Below, piece by piece: positions 59,784-64,000 of a DNA stretch of 64,000 nt. The DNA is taken from NCBI GenBank assembly GCA_015227615.1, contig JAALGZ010000020.1:310001-374000 (forward strand), written 5' to 3'. A model generated the notes under the pieces. The model made no database searches, was not told the DNA's origin, and worked only from the letters and a program-made list of their open reading frames with translations. Numbering within the stretch: the stretch's first letter is position 1; each line of letters starts with the position of its first letter. The DNA comes from Labyrinthula sp. Ha. Taxonomy: Eukaryota > Sar > Bigyra > Labyrinthulida > Labyrinthulaceae. The position numbers were made by a program, and so were the translations under genes.

Positions 59784-60004
59784 GGCAATAGGTATAAATA
59801 CAAAAGAAATCAGCGTTTACTTAAATCTTGTTTCTTCGTCTCAATCATTCTTGCTGAAAAAGTAACTTGTGCAACCAAGTCCTTACAATAAACCGTTGAA
59901 GACCCCACCTATCGCAATAAATGATATATAATAGAAAGAAGAATACCAATGAGCAGTTAAGAAATAATTATACTCTTCAGAGGAACAAATTTGCTCTATA
60001 TAAA

Positions 60005-62440
60005 CTACCCATAAACAGCTAATGAATTCTGTTTCGCTACATCTGCCTCCTTCTGTTTGTTTCTCTGAACAAACCGACCAACAGATCTTCTTCTATTTCT
60101 ACCTCTTTGAGCTTTCTTATCTTGCAACTTGTTGTCTTGGCACCAACTCAGCAGAATAGTGTCAATTGCAGTTCTATAAATACCCATTACTTGGCTGGAT
60201 ACAAACCAGGCCAACAAAGTGGTAAGAAATACACACCAACTCACACTGTAAAGCTCTTTACCACCTCCAATCTGATAATCATCAACCTCTGACAAAACCG
60301 TATAAGCTGCCAGAGCAGATATCACAGTAATAAACAGTTGACCAAACCTTAAAATAATATCTCCTAAGAAAGTAACAGTTGCAACTTGGACAAGGTTGTG
60401 GGCAAAAGCTGAGAATGCCATCTTTGTTCCCTGGCAAAAACTGACTCCATACAGCATTGTCATGATATATGCATTGTGACTGATGAATTTAATACAGTTT
60501 TCAGCACATTTCAAGCAACAGTTCAGGCTTAGGAGCAGGATCTTGACGACCTTACTCTTTCCACTTAGCTTATTGGTTCTTGCTTGGATGAAAGCAGCCG
60601 CATAACGAACCATTTGCACAAAGGCAATGAGTAGACCCCCAAACGCTGTCGTTCCGACATGAAATCTCATGACAGTAGCAAAAGCTCTCCACAATCTTGA
60701 CAGTCCTAGACAGGAGCAAGAAGCTTTTTGCTCTCTAGGGAGGGTGTCCGCCGTAGAATTTGAGGTGAGCCCACTCTTCCAATACCAATCACCAACTACA
60801 AAGGAAACTGTCATAAAGGAAATGCCAAAAACGACCTGCATAGACCAGAGCCATCCAAGAAACACAAAACATAGCAGCACCCCACTATTTTCCAAGGAAC
60901 CTTGCTCCAATCTTTCCGCCAGCAGTGAGCTATTTTGACCAAAAGTTTCAGCTAGAGTGTTGAGCTGCGACTCTTCAAACGCAGAGCTTACCTCCCCAGA
61001 GGAGGAAGTGTACATAAAAAGGATGAGCGCTGCGCAAAATGCAATAATACAGATTGATAGGCTGACTGAAAAAAAAGGAACAAGGAGCATTGCTGGGTTC
61101 GACTTAATCGCTTTGCTAGCGTGTTTGAAAAACTCAATTGCCTTGTTTACGCGCTTTCTAACATAAAACACAACGAGGCATAAAATAATTAAGCAACCTG
61201 TGGAAACGTAAGCGGCAATGCGAAACTCGGTAGCGTGATCCTCAGACACATCAATTTCGTCGTCTATTGAAAAGTCCAGAGACAAATTTTGGTCAAACAC
61301 ATCAGTAACCCCGTCTATCGTGTCATCAGTTAAGACTCCAGCCCTTGCGTACAAATACGCCGTCAAAGCAGCCAAAGCGGCTATAGTAAGAAGGATTGTG
61401 CCCCAAATCACATATCCCACAACATATCTCAACAAAACGATATAACCCAACCCAGCAATCACGGTCACCAAGATCCCACAATAGAGAATAATGTCGCCAG
61501 CTAGCATAGTGTCACTCATAAGTTGATCAAACACTCTAGAAAAAGAGTTATATGCATCAAACAATAGATTCGTGTCAGTAGGTTCAATTCGTGTAATTTT
61601 TTTTGTATCTTGAAATTTCAAACACTCAGTTTGCCCAAATATATTAGGTTCTCCCTCTTCAATACAAAAGGTTTCTTCCTCGATCTGTTCTACTTTATAC
61701 ACGTACTCTGGGAAGCATCGAAAAAAGAATGAAGATTGATTGAACAAAGAGCGATAACAATTATTCAAAACTGTCTCGCAAATTTCTTCCTGTAAATCCT
61801 GGTCAAAACAGCCGGTAATCACTTCTTCCCTTTCGAGACTCTGAAGTTGGGTTTCAACTTCTGGTGTACATACATATTCATTTTCTCCAGGGCACTCCGC
61901 AGCACAGATGGAAAAAAAATTGATATCTAATGGGTTGCTAATCCCCAACTCACTCGCAACAAAAGCGTCTTCCTCAACCGTGGGAAAAACGACATATTCA
62001 AACTTTCTTAAATCCAAAATCAAACTATTGTCTTCTGCTCTGCTCGTGCTGTACTCTAAGTTTTCACCACCACAGGTTCTTCCCCTAGAATCTGTTCCAT
62101 ACAGGAGCGAGTTTGGATCCCCAGAGCGAAATGCCACGGCTGAAATTACTGCCATACCAATCCAATACGCTACAAATAAAATCAGAAACAGCATGTCCGT
62201 CAACTTTCTTTCTTTTCTACCCACTGGAAGTTGAGTATCTGCAACTTGAGCTTCAACGGGTGTAAGCGGAATTGTAAACAATCTTTCTAACGACCTTCTA
62301 GCTGTACGCTTTCGAGAATTTCTGTTCTTGTTTCTTCTACCATCAGTTCCCTCAATAGAGTCTGTTGAGGTATTTAGAGCACTTTGTCCAAATGTGTTTG
62401 GGGGTGTTGCTGATAAAGAATCTTCTGTTTTTGCAGACAT
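60005..62440 (-). CDS. SLC44: SLC44/CTL-family choline transporter-like protein
   Basis: 811 aa, one exon, ATG at 62440. A Ser/Thr/Arg-rich cytosolic N-terminus (1-78) leads to KLTDMLFLILFVAYWIGMAVISAVAFRSGDPNSLLYGTDS, the CTL signature around TM1 (about 83-103). A large Cys-rich extracellular loop (about 115-305, with Asn-X-Ser site NQSS) follows, then about nine more membrane segments. GVSFCQGTKMAFSAFAHNLVQVA matches the family block GxSFC..A..AF.L...N. CTL proteins move choline or related cations across plasma and organellar membranes. The C-terminus is basic (RRGRNRRRSV type) and probably cytosolic. It is the longest intronless gene here. No odd residues noted. Confidence 0.94.
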   Translation of the reverse strand: MSAKTEDSLSATPPNTFGQSALNTSTDSIEGTDGRRNKNRNSRKRTARRSLERLFTIPLTPVEAQVADTQLPVGRKERKLTDMLFLILFVAYWIGMAVISAVAFRSGDPNSLLYGTDSRGRTCGGENLEYSTSRAEDNSLILDLRKFEYVVFPTVEEDAFVASELGISNPLDINFFSICAAECPGENEYVCTPEVETQLQSLEREEVITGCFDQDLQEEICETVLNNCYRSLFNQSSFFFRCFPEYVYKVEQIEEETFCIEEGEPNIFGQTECLKFQDTKKITRIEPTDTNLLFDAYNSFSRVFDQLMSDTMLAGDIILYCGILVTVIAGLGYIVLLRYVVGYVIWGTILLTIAALAALTAYLYARAGVLTDDTIDGVTDVFDQNLSLDFSIDDEIDVSEDHATEFRIAAYVSTGCLIILCLVVFYVRKRVNKAIEFFKHASKAIKSNPAMLLVPFFSVSLSICIIAFCAALILFMYTSSSGEVSSAFEESQLNTLAETFGQNSSLLAERLEQGSLENSGVLLCFVFLGWLWSMQVVFGISFMTVSFVVGDWYWKSGLTSNSTADTLPREQKASCSCLGLSRLWRAFATVMRFHVGTTAFGGLLIAFVQMVRYAAAFIQARTNKLSGKSKVVKILLLSLNCCLKCAENCIKFISHNAYIMTMLYGVSFCQGTKMAFSAFAHNLVQVATVTFLGDIILRFGQLFITVISALAAYTVLSEVDDYQIGGGKELYSVSWCVFLTTLLAWFVSSQVMGIYRTAIDTILLSWCQDNKLQDKKAQRGRNRRRSVGRFVQRNKQKEADVAKQNSLAVYG

Positions 62441-62459
62441 TTTTATTCAACAGAATGTG

Positions 62460-64000
62460 TTTTAAATAGATAGTTGAACACGTTTTCTCTTTTAAAGTTC
62501 AAAAGGAGTGATTAACAAATGTGCGAAAATTTGAACAAGTCTCAACGGCTTTAGAATTCGAACGTGGGTTAAAGAGTCGGTGAGGATTTGGAGATACGCT
62601 GTGTTTGAAGATGAAGAAAACAAAGAAGACTCAAGAACAAAAAAATTTAAATAAAGTTATTTTATTGGATCGTGACTTCTGTCGAGTGTATAGGAAACTG
62701 GTATTTTAACTGCCTTTAACTCGATACTTAGTCATGCTCTAGATCACCTGCATACTATAGATGTGCTATTAATTGTGCTGTGGAGTACTTTTTGTTCATC
62801 ATTTTCAGCTATATCCTACAATATGCTCCCTGTGCAAATTCACTTTAACTATTTATGAGAAAAATTGAAACTTAAATTCCTTGATCATAGCCATGAGTCA
62901 ATTTGAAGGCCATGAAAAATAAATATATATACATAAGGATTGTCACTAAGGCCAAATGCAAGTTAGCTTAATATGGTATACATTAATGAGCAGCTGTACC
63001 GATATTTCTCTTCCAGTTTCGCGTTCCTGCAGCATAGAGTCAACATCGCCCACAAGGTAGCCATATAAAATCTTAGAGGAGACATAGACGCGCTGATTTT
63101 ATTTCAAATGGTGAGGTGTTCCTTGAGGTGCAGTCAGAGCATATTTCTCATTAAGAAATTGAGAATTCTCACCCAAACAATTTCTCAAGAAATGCCTTAG
63201 ACATTTCTAAACAAATAACGAGTATAATTCAGAGAGCCATATGACCCATTGAATATGTAGTTCAATGTACCTCAAGCAGTCTTGCTTAGGAATTGAACAT
63301 TGAGAAAAGACCAGTTAGCTTGGCACATCTATGATTGAGCGCGATATATGCTTTATTCTGCAGTTGATACTGACATGGCCTACCAATAAGTCGTAGTAGC
63401 TAAGGGATTCCATAAAATGGTCCTGTGGGTCATTCATCAGTAGAGGTGCAGACTGAGGAAACTCCATCAAGAAATTGAGGATCTAAGATTCGAAATCTCT
63501 GAAATTAAGTCTTAGAAGTTTTCAGGATGGTAAAGACCCAGTCATGAAAGTCAAAGTCCTCAATGAGTTCCACCTGGAAGATCCTCCAAAATTCTTACAC
63601 AATTCCTCAACTACTTTAAATCTGGATCAGGCAATTCCCCGCTCAAAAGTCCTCAATGAAATCATGGTTCCTCACTGTGTGTGGTAAGGTGGCTCACTTA
63701 AACTTACTCAATCCCTCGAAGAATACCTTAAAAGTCCGATTGAGTCCTCAATGAGAACCTATACTTGATTCCTATTTATCAGTGAGATTCCTTCAACTTG
63801 CACGTTATCACTCAAAGTGCCTAGGAAATTTCTAAGTCATTCTCCGTCGATGGGAAAATTTCTCACAACTTGGTTGAATTTTCCGGAAGAAATCATGCTG
63901 CACTTCTAGGTATTTTACAGTTGGGTAAATATTATGAACCTTATTTACGTTACATAACTGCATGGGAGTTGTCAAAATTTGGATGTGGACAAGGGTAAAA
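62460..64000. other. intergenic, with CTCAATGA-rich sequence
   Basis: No gene recognised. From about 63100 to 63850 the sequence is less AT-rich and filled with short related words (TCCTCAATGAG, ATTTCTCA, TTGAGGAT), resembling parts of 51.2-51.5 and 55.5-56.1 kb. It may be a dispersed non-coding repeat family; boundaries are not resolvable by eye. Confidence 0.4.

Noticed and set aside
60669-62234. Plus-strand open frames inside 60-62.4 kb
   Set aside because: Antisense shadows of the SLC44 gene.

Overview
The window is nuclear DNA of a unicellular eukaryote that I cannot place. Its base composition is AT-rich, TAA, TAG and TGA all act as stops, and two mitoribosomal proteins are encoded, so it has mitochondria with a translation system. 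It shows a standard Pol II, chromatin and secretory gene set. Its most telling trait is spliceosomal introns of only 27-34 nt. I placed 19 introns by reading frame and protein homology. Ten are exactly 28 nt, 18 of 19 start GTA, and all 19 end TAG.

Genes sit in compact islands separated by long AT-rich deserts. Island A (1-1.4 kb) holds the start of a bZIP factor with a possible membrane anchor, running off the left edge. Island B (11.9-17.6 kb) has cytochrome b5, a MOB protein lacking its zinc ligands, a UBX/UAS protein (FAF2 type), a UPF0598 protein and a second bZIP-like protein. Island C (25.4-31.3 kb) has tRNA-Glu, the FACT subunit SPT16, RNA polymerase subunit RPB8 and a C-terminal membrane protein with a PP1-docking-like motif. 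Island D (36.3-37.8 kb) has an RMND1/DUF155 protein and mitoribosomal uL29m. Island E (42.0-47.9 kb) has a ubiquitin-L40 fusion with a strongly diverged ubiquitin, a PKA-like kinase, a CCDC47-like ER protein split by five tiny introns, a flavin amine oxidase and a putative glycosyltransferase. Island F (58.3-62.4 kb) has mitoribosomal mS29 (DAP3) in six exons and an SLC44 choline-transporter-like protein.

Within islands genes are often convergent with almost no gap (SPT16/RPB8 2 bp, DUF155/uL29m 4 bp, cyt b5/MOB 24 bp) or divergent from short shared promoters (MOB/UBX 171 bp, CCDC47/amine oxidase 17 bp). Several promoters carry CCAAT boxes very close to the ATG. The deserts hold at least two decayed LINE-type reverse-transcriptase fossils (about 2.0-4.1 kb plus strand, about 19.8-20.8 kb minus strand), microsatellites and otherwise unassigned AT-rich sequence.

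The genes are mainly housekeeping: transcription through chromatin (SPT16, RPB8), mitochondrial translation (mS29, uL29m, probably RMND1), ER quality control and membrane insertion (FAF2, CCDC47, perhaps the bZIP) and signalling (PKA, MOB). No dedicated operon-like system is visible. The best candidates for unusual biology are the diverged ubiquitin on L40, the zinc-less MOB, the uniform mini-introns and the membrane-anchored bZIP.
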